From Streptococcus parasanguinis (GTDB lineage Bacteria; Bacillota; Bacilli; Lactobacillales; Streptococcaceae), in contig NZ_JACLQU010000012.1 in NCBI RefSeq assembly GCF_016648855.1, positions 1-64,000 of the forward strand: DNA of 64,000 nucleotides, in the 5' to 3' direction. This document shows, in pieces, positions 10,644 through 19,577 of the stretch (position 1 is its first letter; each line of letters begins with the position of its first letter). A program made the translations under genes and the position numbers. The notes beneath the pieces are model-generated. The model saw only the letters and a list, made by a program, of their open reading frames with translations, ran no database searches and was not told the DNA's origin.

Positions 10644-11546
10644 ATGAATATACAACAATTACGATATGTAGTGGCGATTGCCAATAGTGGTACTTTTCGT
10701 GAGGCTGCTGAAAAAATGTATGTGAGTCAGCCGAGCTTGTCCATCTCCGTCAGAGATCTGGAAAAAGAATTGGGCTTTAAGATTTTTCGTCGGACCAGTT
10801 CTGGGACTTTTTTGACCCGTCGGGGAATGGAATTTTATGAAAAAGCGCAGGATGTGGTCAAAGGGTTTGATATTTTTCAAAATCAATATGCCAGTCCCGA
10901 AGAAGAGAAGAAAGAATTCTCTATTTCTAGTCAACACTATGACTTCTTGCCACCTTTGATGACGGAATTCTCGATCCGCTATCCGGAAAATAAAAACTTC
11001 CGCATCTTTGAATCAACAACGGTCCAAATTTTGGACGAAGTGGCTCAAGGGCATAGTGAGTTGGGGATTATTTATCTCAACCGTCAAAATACCAAGGGAA
11101 TTATGCAACGGGTCGATAAATTAGGGCTTGAAGTGGTGGATTTGATTCCTTTTCAGACTCATATTTACCTTCGCAAGGGACACCCTCTGGCTAAGAAGAA
11201 AAAACTGGTCATGGAAGATCTAGCTCAGTTGCCAACTGTTCGCTTTACCCAAGAAAAAGATGAGTACCTCTATTATTCAGAGAACTTTGTCGATACCAGC
11301 TCGAGCTCACAAATGTTCAATGTGACCGACCGGGCTACCTTGAATGGAATCTTGGAACGGACAGATGCTTATGCGACGGGATCAGGCTTTTTGGATAGCC
11401 AGTCAGTGAATGGCATTACCGTGATTCCTTTGGAAGACAACCTGGACAATAAAATGGTCTATGTCAAACGCGAAGAGATGGATCTCTCTCCTGTAGCAGA
11501 GAAGTTTGTCGAGGTCATGGTAGAATATTTTGATCAAAAGAGGTAA
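10644..11546 (+). CDS. LysR-family transcriptional regulator (CpsY-like)
   Basis: DNA-binding activator or repressor. The N-terminal winged helix-turn-helix occupies residues 1-60 (start M-N-I-Q-Q-L-R-Y, then F-R-E-A-A-E-K-M-Y-V-S-Q-P-S-L-S), followed by a periplasmic-binding-like effector domain from about residue 90 to the end. 300 residues, typical. In pneumococci a LysR gene related to CpsY/MtaR sits directly before lspA and an rluD-like gene, the same order as here, so orthology is likely by synteny. CpsY/MtaR proteins affect methionine metabolism and cell-wall traits; the effector for this one is unknown. Ends 3 bp before lspA. Confidence 0.82.
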   Translation: MNIQQLRYVVAIANSGTFREAAEKMYVSQPSLSISVRDLEKELGFKIFRRTSSGTFLTRRGMEFYEKAQDVVKGFDIFQNQYASPEEEKKEFSISSQHYDFLPPLMTEFSIRYPENKNFRIFESTTVQILDEVAQGHSELGIIYLNRQNTKGIMQRVDKLGLEVVDLIPFQTHIYLRKGHPLAKKKKLVMEDLAQLPTVRFTQEKDEYLYYSENFVDTSSSSQMFNVTDRATLNGILERTDAYATGSGFLDSQSVNGITVIPLEDNLDNKMVYVKREEMDLSPVAEKFVEVMVEYFDQKR

Positions 11547-11549
11547 GAA

Positions 11550-12011
11550 ATGAAGAGAAAAACAATGGTCCCAGTAGCGATTGTCCTTTTGGTCCTACTG
11601 GATCAGCTGGTCAAATGGTATGTGGTGAAGAACATTCCACTGGGTGTCGTCAAGTCTTTTATTCCCCATGTGGTCAGCCTGACTTATCTTCAAAACACAG
11701 GTGCAGCTTTTTCGCTTCTTGAAAATCAGCAATGGTTCTTTACCCTCATCACTCTAGTCGTGATGGTAGGGGCCTTTTACTATCTTTATAAGCACCTTAA
11801 GGGGTCGCTTTGGATGGTGATGGGCTTGACCTTGGTGATTGCAGGTGGCTTGGGGAATTTTATCGATCGCCTGCGTCAGGGCTTTGTGGTCGATATGTTC
11901 CACCTGGATTTTATGAATTTTGCCATTTTTAATGTAGCAGATAGTTATTTGACAGTTGGAGTTTTCTTGCTCCTGATCCTGATGTTGAAAGAGGAAACGC
12001 ATGGAAATTAA
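11550..12011 (+). CDS. lspA: Lipoprotein signal peptidase (signal peptidase II)
   Basis: Membrane aspartyl protease that removes signal peptides from diacylated prolipoproteins such as the ones encoded at 37962 and 43702. 153 residues with four hydrophobic segments; the catalytic pair lies in G-N-F-I-D-R and F-N-V-A-D-S, both conserved. N-terminal D-Q-L-V-K-W-Y and the T-G-A-A-F-S segment also fit. It overlaps the next gene by 11 bp, indicating translational coupling. Confidence 0.95.
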   Translation: MKRKTMVPVAIVLLVLLDQLVKWYVVKNIPLGVVKSFIPHVVSLTYLQNTGAAFSLLENQQWFFTLITLVVMVGAFYYLYKHLKGSLWMVMGLTLVIAGGLGNFIDRLRQGFVVDMFHLDFMNFAIFNVADSYLTVGVFLLLILMLKEETHGN

Positions 12012-12891
12012 AATCGAAGTAGCCGGTGCGCGACTGGATAAGGCTTTGGCGGATTTGACTCCCTTGTCACGAGCTGTAGCCAATGAGCAGATCAAAGAAG
12101 GAAAAGTTCTGGTCAATGGAACTGTGAAAAAAGCTAAGTATACGGTCAAAGAAGGAGACATCATCCAGTATGAAGTCCCAGAAGTGGAAGAGGTCAGCTA
12201 TGAAGCAGAAGATCTGCCCTTAGACATCGTCTATGAGGACCAGGATGTCGTCGTCGTCAATAAACCCCAAGGCATGGTTGTTCACCCGAGTGCCGGCCAC
12301 ACCAGCGGGACCTTGGTCAATGCACTCTTATACCATGTCAAGGACCTTTCAGGGATCAATGGAGAATTGCGTCCAGGGATCGTTCATCGGATCGACAAAG
12401 ACACGTCAGGCCTCTTGATGGTCGCAAAAAATGACCAAGCCCACGTCGCCTTAGCAGAGGAACTCAAAGACAAAAAACCTCTCCGGAAGTATTGGGCCAT
12501 TGTCCATGGCAATCTTCCTAACGATCGGGGCATGATCGAAGCACCAATTGGTCGCAGTGAAAAGGACCGGAAAAAACAAGCAGTGACGGCTAAAGGAAAA
12601 CCTGCAGTGACCCGTTTTCAAGTCTTGGAACGCTTTGGGGATTACACGCTGGTAGAGTTGCAACTGGAGACTGGTCGGACCCACCAAATTCGGGTGCATA
12701 TGGCCTATATTGGCCATCCAGTAGCTGGAGATCCTGCTTATGGACCTAAGAAAACACTCAAAGGACAAGGACAGTTTCTTCATGCGCGGACACTTGGTTT
12801 CACCCACCCTCGCACAGGAGAGACTTTGGAATTTACAGCAGAAGTGCCAGCGATCTTTGAGAAAACGCTGGAAGACCTTCGAAAAGGATAA
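12001..12891 (+). CDS. RluA-family pseudouridine synthase (RluD-like)
   Basis: Converts specific uridines of RNA, probably 23S rRNA, to pseudouridine. An N-terminal S4 RNA-binding domain (about residues 8-70: R-L-D-K-A-L-A) is followed by the catalytic domain with the signature [10 protein letters not shown], whose aspartate is the catalytic residue, and the later R-T-H-Q-I-R-V-H motif. 296 residues is the usual size. Overlaps lspA; the lspA-rluD order is widespread in Firmicutes. The exact target uridines cannot be read from the sequence. Confidence 0.9.
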   Translation: MEIKIEVAGARLDKALADLTPLSRAVANEQIKEGKVLVNGTVKKAKYTVKEGDIIQYEVPEVEEVSYEAEDLPLDIVYEDQDVVVVNKPQGMVVHPSAGHTSGTLVNALLYHVKDLSGINGELRPGIVHRIDKDTSGLLMVAKNDQAHVALAEELKDKKPLRKYWAIVHGNLPNDRGMIEAPIGRSEKDRKKQAVTAKGKPAVTRFQVLERFGDYTLVELQLETGRTHQIRVHMAYIGHPVAGDPAYGPKKTLKGQGQFLHARTLGFTHPRTGETLEFTAEVPAIFEKTLEDLRKG

Positions 12892-12965
12892 TGGAGAATG
12901 GCTGAATGGAGATTCAGTCACTTTCATTACTTACGAAATAAATAGTATTAGAAAGAATCACAGCG

Positions 12966-14075
12966 ATGAAAGCAAAACGAATCGTCTTTAAAGTAGGGAC
13001 CTCGTCTTTGACCAATCCAGACGGGAGCCTCTCTAGACAGAAGGTCAAGGTCATTACCCAGCAGTTGGCTCTCTTACACGAATCGGGCCATGAGTTGATC
13101 TTGGTCTCATCAGGGGCGGTTGCTGCTGGGTTTGGTGCCCTTGGTTTTAAGAAACGGCCGATTAAGGTGGCAGACAAGCAAGCCTCTGCGGCAGTTGGTC
13201 AAGGTTTATTGATGGAAGAATATACCTCTAATCTTCTTTTACGCAATATTGTTTCTGCACAGATTTTATTAACCCAGGATGACTTTGCGGATCAACGTCG
13301 CTATAAGAATGCCCACCAGGCCCTTTCTGTCTTACTCAACCGTGGGGCGATTCCGATTATCAATGAAAATGATACGGTCTCTATCGCTGAGCTAAAAGTT
13401 GGTGACAATGATACCTTGAGTGCGCAGGTTGCGGCCATGGCCCAAGCGGATCTTTTGGTGCTGTTGACGGATGTCGATGGCCTCTATACAGCCAATCCTT
13501 CTCAGGATCCAACAGCCAAGCGTTTGGAGCGGATCGAGCACATTTCTCGCGAGATGATCGAGATGGCTGGAGGTGCGGGTAGTAGCAATGGAACTGGCGG
13601 TATGCTGACCAAACTCAAGGCAGCGACCCTGGCGACAGAGTCTGGGGTTCCTGTCTATATTTGCTCGTCTCTCAAGCCTGATGCCTTGATCGAAGCGGCG
13701 CAAGAGCAAGCAGATGGCAGTTACTTCCTTGCAGAGGACAAGGGTTTAAAAACCCAGAAGCAATGGCTAGCCTTTTATGCAGAAAGTAAAGGAGCTCTTT
13801 GGGTGGATGCTGGAGCGGCTGAGGCCTTGTTGCAATATGGAAAGAGCTTATTAATTTCGGGTGTGACTAAGGCAGAAGGGGATTTTTCTTATCAAGACAT
13901 CGTCAGCGTCTATCATCAAGAGTCAGGACAATTACTAGGGAAAGGGAAAGTTCGTCTCGGCCAGTCGGCTGTGCGCGATATGCTCCAATCTAAAAAAGCC
14001 AAGGGAATCCTCATCCACCGGGATGATTGGATCTCGGTAACTCCTGAGATTGACTTACTCTTTACAGAATTCTAA
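12966..14075 (+). CDS. proB: Glutamate 5-kinase
   Basis: First enzyme of proline synthesis, phosphorylating glutamate to gamma-glutamyl phosphate; normally feedback-inhibited by proline. The amino-acid-kinase domain spans residues 1 to about 255 (K-V-G-T-S-S-L near the start, [15 protein letters not shown], and [11 protein letters not shown]), followed by a C-terminal PUA domain (about 275-355). 369 residues, full length. 10 bp before proA. Confidence 0.95.
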   Translation: MKAKRIVFKVGTSSLTNPDGSLSRQKVKVITQQLALLHESGHELILVSSGAVAAGFGALGFKKRPIKVADKQASAAVGQGLLMEEYTSNLLLRNIVSAQILLTQDDFADQRRYKNAHQALSVLLNRGAIPIINENDTVSIAELKVGDNDTLSAQVAAMAQADLLVLLTDVDGLYTANPSQDPTAKRLERIEHISREMIEMAGGAGSSNGTGGMLTKLKAATLATESGVPVYICSSLKPDALIEAAQEQADGSYFLAEDKGLKTQKQWLAFYAESKGALWVDAGAAEALLQYGKSLLISGVTKAEGDFSYQDIVSVYHQESGQLLGKGKVRLGQSAVRDMLQSKKAKGILIHRDDWISVTPEIDLLFTEF

Positions 14076-14085
14076 AGGAAAATGT

Positions 14086-15333
14086 ATGGAAACAACACAA
14101 GAACAATTTGCCTTAGCGGGATCGGCTAAGAAAAGCATCAATACGGCCAGTACAGCTCTTAAAAATCAGGCCTTAGAAGCTATGGCCAGCCAGCTTCTGA
14201 AAGCGACGGAAGCCATTTTAGCAGCCAATCAAATCGATATGGAAGCGGCACGCGGGAAGATCTCTGAAGTCATGCTAGATCGTCTATTTCTTGATCAAGA
14301 GCGGATTGAAGGGATGGCAGAAGGGATCCGTGCTTTAATCGATCTGCCAGATCCGATTGGGGAAGTGCTGGATACTGAAGTTTTGGAAAATGGCCTTGAA
14401 ATCCAGAAAGTTCGAGTCGCTATGGGCGTCATTGGGATCATTTATGAAAGCCGTCCAAATGTAACGTCAGACGCTGCAGCGCTTGCCATCAAGAGTGGAA
14501 ATGCAGTGGTTCTTCGTACTGGAAAGGATGCCTTTCATTCTGCCCAAGCGATCGTGACCGCACTCAAGGCTGGATTGGAAGAAGTCGGACTCAATCCAGA
14601 CCTTCTCCAATTGATCCAAGATACGAGTCGAGCTTCCAGCCTTGCTATGATGAAGGCTAAGGGCTATCTAGATTTGCTCATTCCACGTGGTGGTGCTGGA
14701 TTGATCCAAGCGGTGGTTGAAAATGCCATTGTCCCCGTGATCGAGACAGGAACTGGAATTGTTCATGTCTATGTGGACAAGGAGGCTGACTTCCAGAAAG
14801 CCCTAGCGATTATTGAAAATGCCAAGACCAGTCGCCCCTCTGTCTGCAACGCTATGGAGGTCTTGTTGGTCGATCGAGCGATCGCGTCTGATTTCTTGCC
14901 TTTGGTCAAAGAGCGCTTAGTGGATGCACGAGAAAGATCCGTTGAGTTGCGCCTAGATGAGCAAGCACAGGCCATCATTTCGGGAACAGCAGCACAGGAG
15001 CAGGATTTTGATACCGAATTTTTAGATTATATATTAGCAGTCAAGGTCGTTGATGGAGTTGAGGAAGCGGTGGACCACATAGAAGCCCACAGCACCCATC
15101 ATTCGGATGCCATTGTGACTGAAAATCCTGAGACAGCCGCTTATTTTACAAAGCAAGTAGATTCAGCAGCCGTTTATGTCAATGCGTCTACACGCTTTAC
15201 AGATGGGGGTCAATTTGGCCTAGGTTGTGAAATGGGGATCTCGACGCAGAAACTCCATGCGCGTGGACCAATGGGACTGCGGGAGATGACTAGTTACAAG
15301 TATATCGTCAGTGGAAATGGTCAAGTGAGGTAA
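14086..15333 (+). CDS. proA: Gamma-glutamyl phosphate reductase
   Basis: Reduces gamma-glutamyl phosphate with NADPH to glutamate semialdehyde, the second step of proline synthesis. Aldehyde-dehydrogenase fold with the family signature around the catalytic cysteine, [10 protein letters not shown]. The open frame extends 12 codons upstream into proB, but TAAAGGAAA precedes the ATG at 14086 and the protein then has the standard length of 415 residues. Followed 3 bp later by proC. Confidence 0.95.
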   Translation: METTQEQFALAGSAKKSINTASTALKNQALEAMASQLLKATEAILAANQIDMEAARGKISEVMLDRLFLDQERIEGMAEGIRALIDLPDPIGEVLDTEVLENGLEIQKVRVAMGVIGIIYESRPNVTSDAAALAIKSGNAVVLRTGKDAFHSAQAIVTALKAGLEEVGLNPDLLQLIQDTSRASSLAMMKAKGYLDLLIPRGGAGLIQAVVENAIVPVIETGTGIVHVYVDKEADFQKALAIIENAKTSRPSVCNAMEVLLVDRAIASDFLPLVKERLVDARERSVELRLDEQAQAIISGTAAQEQDFDTEFLDYILAVKVVDGVEEAVDHIEAHSTHHSDAIVTENPETAAYFTKQVDSAAVYVNASTRFTDGGQFGLGCEMGISTQKLHARGPMGLREMTSYKYIVSGNGQVR

Positions 15334-15336
15334 GTC

Positions 15337-16152
15337 ATGAAAGTAGCATTTATCGGTCTTGGAAATATGGGAGCTAGTCTGGCCAAAGCGGTCGCAAAAG
15401 AAGTGGCTAGCACAGACCTGCTCTTGGTCAATCGTTCCCCACAAAAGGTGGAAGAGTTTATCAGCCAGTATGGGGGAACGGCGTCTGATCTTGAACAAGT
15501 CTTTCAAGAGGCGGAGGTCATCTTTTTAGGTGTCAAACCCTACCAAATCTGCCCTTTACTTGAAGAGTACCAGGATATTTTGGGCCAACGTTCCAATCTC
15601 CTGTTGGTTTCTATGGCAGCAGGTCTGGAACTGGAGCAAATGGCAAGTGTAGTTAAAAATGAGCGGGTGGGTCTCATCCGCATCATGCCTAATACGCCCG
15701 TAGCTATTGGTCAGGGTGTCATCAGTTTAGCCCGCTCCCAAGTAGTGACAGACCAACAGCTAGCCCAAGTCAACCGGCTTCTAGCAGGAGCAGGAGTTCT
15801 CTATGAAATCGAAGAAAAATTGATGGATCCTGCAACGGCTGTTGCAGGCTGTGGTCCAGCCTTTGTCTATCAGATGATCGAGGCCATGGCGGATGCAGGA
15901 GTAGCCTTGGGATTACCACGTAGTCAGTCTCTTCAGATGGCGGCTCAGACCTTCAAAGGGGCTGCCAGTATGGTCTTAGAGACGGGGCAACATCCTGGAA
16001 GCTTGAAGGATGCAGTTTGTAGCCCAGGTGGCTCAACCATAGCAGGAGTCAATCGCTTAGAACAAGTCGGCCTTCGGGGCGATATTATTGCAGGTGTGGA
16101 AGCAGCCTACAAACGCACCCAAGAAATGGGACAAGAGGCAGGACAAAATTAG
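15337..16152 (+). CDS. proC: Pyrroline-5-carboxylate reductase
   Basis: Last step of proline synthesis, reducing pyrroline-5-carboxylate with NAD(P)H. N-terminal Rossmann motif G-L-G-N-M-G (residues 7-12) and C-terminal signature from about residue 220 (D-A-V-C-S-P-G-G-S-T-I-A-G). 271 residues, normal. Completes a compact proBAC operon. No leader peptide or riboswitch is evident upstream of proB, so regulation is probably at enzyme level plus an unrecognised promoter. Confidence 0.95.
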   Translation: MKVAFIGLGNMGASLAKAVAKEVASTDLLLVNRSPQKVEEFISQYGGTASDLEQVFQEAEVIFLGVKPYQICPLLEEYQDILGQRSNLLLVSMAAGLELEQMASVVKNERVGLIRIMPNTPVAIGQGVISLARSQVVTDQQLAQVNRLLAGAGVLYEIEEKLMDPATAVAGCGPAFVYQMIEAMADAGVALGLPRSQSLQMAAQTFKGAASMVLETGQHPGSLKDAVCSPGGSTIAGVNRLEQVGLRGDIIAGVEAAYKRTQEMGQEAGQN

Positions 16153-16570
16153 ATAAAATAATTGGTCAAAACCAAGTTTGGAGAACGTTGACGAACTGTT
16201 CTTTTATACAAATCTAACAAATTCAGAGTTATCCAATCCTCTATTGAAACTTTTCGCCGTGAGAAAAGTGCCTGAAACTTAATGGTTTCAAGCACTCGGG
16301 AGTTTTGAGAGTAAAACAGTTCGGGGAACTGTTTTAGCCTGAGCCTAAAAATTGAAAAGCGAAGGGGTTCAAAACGAATTGAACACGGGCTGCGGATTGT
16401 GTCAAAAAGATAAGTTCTCCTAGAATCTAAAGATTCTGCGTCAAACTTCCTATTTTGACTTTATCCGCAGACGCCCTCTGTATCTTGATTTAGTCATGGA
16501 ACTTCTATGAAGTTCGCTGACGTCCGTTCTCACCTAAGGAAAGTTTCTAAGAGGACTTTATTTTCAATGT
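16153..16570. other. Gene-free region dense in inverted repeats
   Basis: About 420 bp with no convincing ORF but a chain of inverted repeats: GTGCCTGAAAC/GTTTCAAGCAC near 16268-16294; AAAACAGTTC/GAACTGTTTT near 16313-16335; a long nested one at 16390-16470 whose outer arms are CTGCGGAT/ATCCGCAG, middle arms TCAAAA/TTTTGA and inner arms AGAATC/GATTCT; and GTCA.GGAACTTC/GAAGTTC..TGAC near 16494-16521. It could be a composite of extragenic repeat elements or a structured RNA between proC and the ABC-F gene. Not recognised as a known RNA family. Confidence 0.5.
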
Positions 16571-16598
16571 AAAAGATTGGTTTTGGCCAATCTTTTTT
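16571..16598. terminator. Bidirectional terminator between proC and ABC-F gene
   Basis: AAAAGATTGG/CCAATCTTTT, 10-bp stem and 6-nt loop, flanked by T-runs on both strands; serves the minus-strand ABC-F gene ending at 16602 and any plus-strand transcript leaving proC. Confidence 0.88.
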
Positions 16599-16601
16599 AC
16601 G

Positions 16602-18125
16602 TTAGAGCGACTCTATTTCTACCAAACCATTTTCAGTCAGACGATAGATTTTTTGGCAGACTTCCTTGAGGAAGGTCCGATCGTGGGATACTGTAACCAG
16701 TCCGCCTGGGTAGTCTGCGAATAGGCGACGAATTTCTGGTTGGGAAGTGGGGGAAAAATTGCGAGTAGGCTCGTCCAAGAGCAGAAACTGGGGACTTGTG
16801 AGTACTAATTGAAGGAGAAAGAGTTTGCCTTGCTGGCCACCAGAAAGTTCAGAGATAGGATGGTGCATTTCAGAATAAGTAAAGTTGAGGGAGGCTAAAT
16901 GCAATTGAATGGTGTTGATTTCTTCGCGATCGCCTGAATGCTGTAGAAATTGAACCGGTGTCTGAGTCAAAGGAAGGCGTTCAGTGTAATCTTGAGGCAT
17001 ATAGGCAGTGCGAATACTTTCATTCTTCCGTAAGATCTCCCAGATCATTTTTAGAAAAGTGGATTTCCCTACACCGTTGGAACCGATAATCCCTATTTTA
17101 TCCTGTCCTAGAAGAGTAAGAGAGAGGTTCTTGACCAGGACACGGTCACCAATTGCGAGCTCTTCCTGATCTAAGAGAAGGACTCGTTTTTGAGGAGACA
17201 AGGGAGTGAGGGGAGGGAAATGCAGATTGATGATTTCCTCATCATAGGGTTGGGAAGTCATGGATTGGAATTCTCGCTCGTAGCGCTTTTCTTGTGAGAG
17301 GAGGGACTTCATTTTCTTTGCTAGGAGACGTCCGGCAGTGCTATCCTTGGTGTTTCGTAAGGATGTTTCGACTTGCTGACGGACGCGACGGTGCTTCTCC
17401 ATTGTTTTCTTGTAGGCTCGTTGATCGTTGGCCGCTTGCTGAGACTGTTGCTTGAATTGTTGCTCCCTCTGATTACTGTAGTCTTGATAGCCTAGGTGCT
17501 CTACAATGGTTTCAGCCTCCTTGCGGTGTTTGATCTGTCTGAGGTGAATGATGGTATCCGCCGTCTGAGTCAAAAAATCTTCATGATGGGAAATAAATAG
17601 GATGGTTTGGGGACTCGTTTGGATCATCTGCTGGAGCCAATCCAAGGTCTCCAAATCCAGATCATTTGAAGGTTCATCTAAAAATAGCAATTCATGAGGA
17701 CAACAAAGTTCGTGAAGCAGTTGGACTTTGAGGGCTTCTCCTCCAGATAGACTTCCGATAGCTTGATCGCTTGCAAAGCGCTCGCTATTAAAATGCAATT
17801 GATCAGCCAATCTGTAGAGGCTGGCATAGTCTAGCTCGTCCTCTCCAAAAAAATAATCTTCCAAGGTTTTTCCCTTCAAAGCTTCCGGTAAAGTTTGGGG
17901 AATATAGGCATAGGAGTGAAAGGAAGTGGTGATTTCTCCTTCTATGGTCAGATAATCTGGTAGAGATTTTGGGGACATGAGGACCTGAAGTAAGGAAGAT
18001 TTTCCATTCCCTTCTTCGCCAATAATGGCAACTTTTTCTCCTTCATGAATGGTTAGGGACAGATCACGAACCAGATCGCGTAAATCTTTTGTATGTCGGA
18101 TAGTGAGGTGGGATAGTTTTAGCAT
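16602..18125 (-). CDS. ABC-F ATPase, Lsa/Vga-like (probable ribosome protection)
   Basis: Soluble protein with two ATP-binding domains and no membrane segments: Walker A G-E-E-G-N-G-K-S-S (about residue 36) and G-S-N-G-V-G-K-S-T (about 350), signatures L-S-G-G-E and L-S-G-G-Q, Walker B L-F-L-D-E-P and L-L-L-D-E-P. A charged, Lys/Gln-rich interdomain linker (about 210-290) is the part that reaches into the ribosome in this family. The second domain continues D-E-P-T-R-N-F-S-P, a form I associate with the antibiotic-resistance ABC-F proteins Lsa and Vga rather than EttA-type factors. 507 residues fits Lsa (about 500). Expression appears controlled by an attenuator leader. Lincosamide, streptogramin A or pleuromutilin protection is inferred, not shown. 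Confidence 0.82.
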   Translation of the reverse strand: MLKLSHLTIRHTKDLRDLVRDLSLTIHEGEKVAIIGEEGNGKSSLLQVLMSPKSLPDYLTIEGEITTSFHSYAYIPQTLPEALKGKTLEDYFFGEDELDYASLYRLADQLHFNSERFASDQAIGSLSGGEALKVQLLHELCCPHELLFLDEPSNDLDLETLDWLQQMIQTSPQTILFISHHEDFLTQTADTIIHLRQIKHRKEAETIVEHLGYQDYSNQREQQFKQQSQQAANDQRAYKKTMEKHRRVRQQVETSLRNTKDSTAGRLLAKKMKSLLSQEKRYEREFQSMTSQPYDEEIINLHFPPLTPLSPQKRVLLLDQEELAIGDRVLVKNLSLTLLGQDKIGIIGSNGVGKSTFLKMIWEILRKNESIRTAYMPQDYTERLPLTQTPVQFLQHSGDREEINTIQLHLASLNFTYSEMHHPISELSGGQQGKLFLLQLVLTSPQFLLLDEPTRNFSPTSQPEIRRLFADYPGGLVTVSHDRTFLKEVCQKIYRLTENGLVEIESL

Positions 18126-18145
18126 AAGATTCCTTTCTACTGGGA

Positions 18146-18178
18146 CAAAAAACAGCTCTACCTATTTAGTAGAGCTGT
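18146..18178 (-). terminator. Attenuator terminator upstream of the ABC-F gene
   Basis: On the minus strand ACAGCTCTAC (18178-18169) pairs perfectly with GTAGAGCTGT (18161-18152), 7-nt loop, followed by TTTTTTG. It ends about 20 nt before the ABC-F start codon, and the AAAGGA ribosome site (complement of 18131-18136) lies just beyond it. There is no gene between the promoter at 18348-18376 and this hairpin, so it should stop most transcripts before the coding region unless relieved. Confidence 0.88.
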
Positions 18179-18305
18179 ATTCATGTGGAACCCAAGCAGA
18201 AAAAAACCTTATTTAGCCAACAAATGGTTGGAGAATAGGCGAGAGGGTACACAAAAAGAGATAGAACAAGCAGTCCACTAAATAAAGTATTTTATTTAAC
18301 GAAAC

Positions 18306-18317
18306 TTAGTTGTTCAT
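18306..18317 (-). CDS. Leader peptide ORF (Met-Asn-Asn) of the ABC-F attenuator
   Basis: ATG AAC AAC TAA on the minus strand, preceded by a strong ribosome site (GGAGG nine bases upstream, plus AAGGAG). It begins about 24 nt after the predicted transcription start and about 130 nt before the attenuator hairpin. Very short translated leaders that stall drug-bound ribosomes are established for resistance genes of the erm, msr and ABC-F classes; that this one does so is inference. Confidence 0.55.
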   Translation of the reverse strand: MNN

Positions 18318-18347
18318 ATCTCCTTACCTCCGAATATGATTAGATTT

Positions 18348-18376
18348 ATTCTATTCCTTTTATTCGTTAATGTCAA
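18348..18376 (-). promoter_or_regulatory. Promoter of the ABC-F leader transcript
   Basis: On the minus strand TTGACA (complement of 18371-18376), 17 bp, TAGAAT (complement of 18348-18353). Consensus -35 and near-consensus -10 with ideal spacing. It predicts a leader of about 215 nt ahead of the ABC-F start. Confidence 0.82.
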
Positions 18377-18427
18377 GGAATTCCTTGCTTCTTATTCCCT
18401 TTTCTTTTCGGACTCGGGGGGATTTTA

Positions 18428-18436
18428 TGGTATAAT
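18428..18436 (+). promoter_or_regulatory. Extended -10 promoter of hemW (leaderless)
   Basis: TGG-TATAAT with the -10 at 18431-18436. The start codon follows after 7 nt, i.e. where transcription should begin. Confidence 0.7.
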
Positions 18437-18443
18437 TAAAGAT

Positions 18444-19574
18444 ATGCATACAAAACCAACGTCCGCTTATGTCCACATCCCATTTTGTACCCAGATTTGT
18501 TTTTATTGTGATTTTTCGAAGGTCTTTATTAAGAACCAACCAGTCGATGCTTATTTGGATCATTTGATCCAAGAATTTCGTCGGGAAGAAATCACACACT
18601 TACGGACTCTCTATATTGGGGGTGGGACACCGACAGCCTTATCTGCAGATCAGCTAGCCTATCTGCTCAAGGAACTGACCAAGTCGCTTGATCTGTCTCA
18701 GATGGAAGAGCTGACGATCGAGGCCAATCCTGGTGATTTGGATCCGGATAAGATTGCGGTCTTGAAGGATTCGCCAGTTAATCGGGTTTCATTGGGCGTG
18801 CAGACCTTTGATAATCGCTTGCTCAAGAAGATTGGTCGAAGTCACCAAGAGCAGGACATTTATGACAATATCGACCGTCTGAAGCTGGCTGGTTTTGACA
18901 ATATTTCGATCGACCTCATCTATGCGCTTCCGACACAAACCATGGACCAGGTCAAAGAGAATGTTGCTAAGGCTCGTGCCCTTGACATTCCCCACATGAG
19001 TCTTTATAGCTTGATTCTGGAGAATCACACAGTCTTTATGAATCGCATGAGACGGGGCAAGCTTCCTCTACCAAAAGAGGAGTTGGAAGCAGAGATGTTT
19101 GAATACATTATTCAGGAGTTGGAGCGAGCGGGCTTTGAGCATTACGAAATTTCTAATTTCTCCAAGCCTGGTTTTGAAAGTCGACACAATCTCATGTATT
19201 GGGACAATGCTGAGTATTATGGTCTGGGAGCTGGAGCATCCGGCTATGTCGATGGGATTCGCTACAAGAATCATGGCCCCATTCGTCACTATATGCAAGC
19301 TGTCGAAGAGGGAAATGCGCGTGTCCAAGAAGAGCATCTGACTCAGACAGAAATGATGGAAGAAGAGATGTTTCTAGGACTACGTAAGAAAACAGGCGTT
19401 TCCAAGAAGCGTTTTGAAGAAAAATTTGGTGTGAATTTTGACCAACAATATGGATCAGTGGTTGAGGAATTGACCCAGCAGGGCCTGTTGGTCCCTGACA
19501 AGGACATTGTACGAATGACCAAGAAAGGTCTCTTTTTAGCAGACACTGTAGCAGAGAAGTTTATTTTGGAGTAG
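18444..19574 (+). CDS. hemW: Radical SAM protein HemW (coproporphyrinogen III oxidase-like)
   Basis: Radical SAM enzyme of the HemN/HemW group; HemW proteins act as heme chaperones rather than as oxidases. The Fe-S cluster motif C-T-Q-I-C-F-Y-C (Cys15, Cys19, Cys22) is intact, followed by Y-I-G-G-G-T-P. The frame is open for 36 more codons upstream, but the family start is M-x-x-K-P-T-S-A-Y-V-H-I-P-F-C, so ATG 18444 is used; the extra stretch also overlaps the divergent ABC-F promoter. There is no Shine-Dalgarno and the -10 box ends 7 nt before the ATG, so the mRNA is probably leaderless. Followed 3 bp later by the thioesterase gene. Confidence 0.9.
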   Translation: MHTKPTSAYVHIPFCTQICFYCDFSKVFIKNQPVDAYLDHLIQEFRREEITHLRTLYIGGGTPTALSADQLAYLLKELTKSLDLSQMEELTIEANPGDLDPDKIAVLKDSPVNRVSLGVQTFDNRLLKKIGRSHQEQDIYDNIDRLKLAGFDNISIDLIYALPTQTMDQVKENVAKARALDIPHMSLYSLILENHTVFMNRMRRGKLPLPKEELEAEMFEYIIQELERAGFEHYEISNFSKPGFESRHNLMYWDNAEYYGLGAGASGYVDGIRYKNHGPIRHYMQAVEEGNARVQEEHLTQTEMMEEEMFLGLRKKTGVSKKRFEEKFGVNFDQQYGSVVEELTQQGLLVPDKDIVRMTKKGLFLADTVAEKFILE

Positions 19575-19577
19575 AAA

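Noticed and set aside
16300..16480. BOX element
   Set aside because: AAAACAGT...TTTT and CTGCGG fragments recall boxC, but order and flanks do not match well enough to call it.
18336..18443. Upstream extension of hemW by 36 hydrophobic residues
   Set aside because: Not family-like, crosses the hemW -10 box and the divergent ABC-F promoter; HemW starts at 18444.
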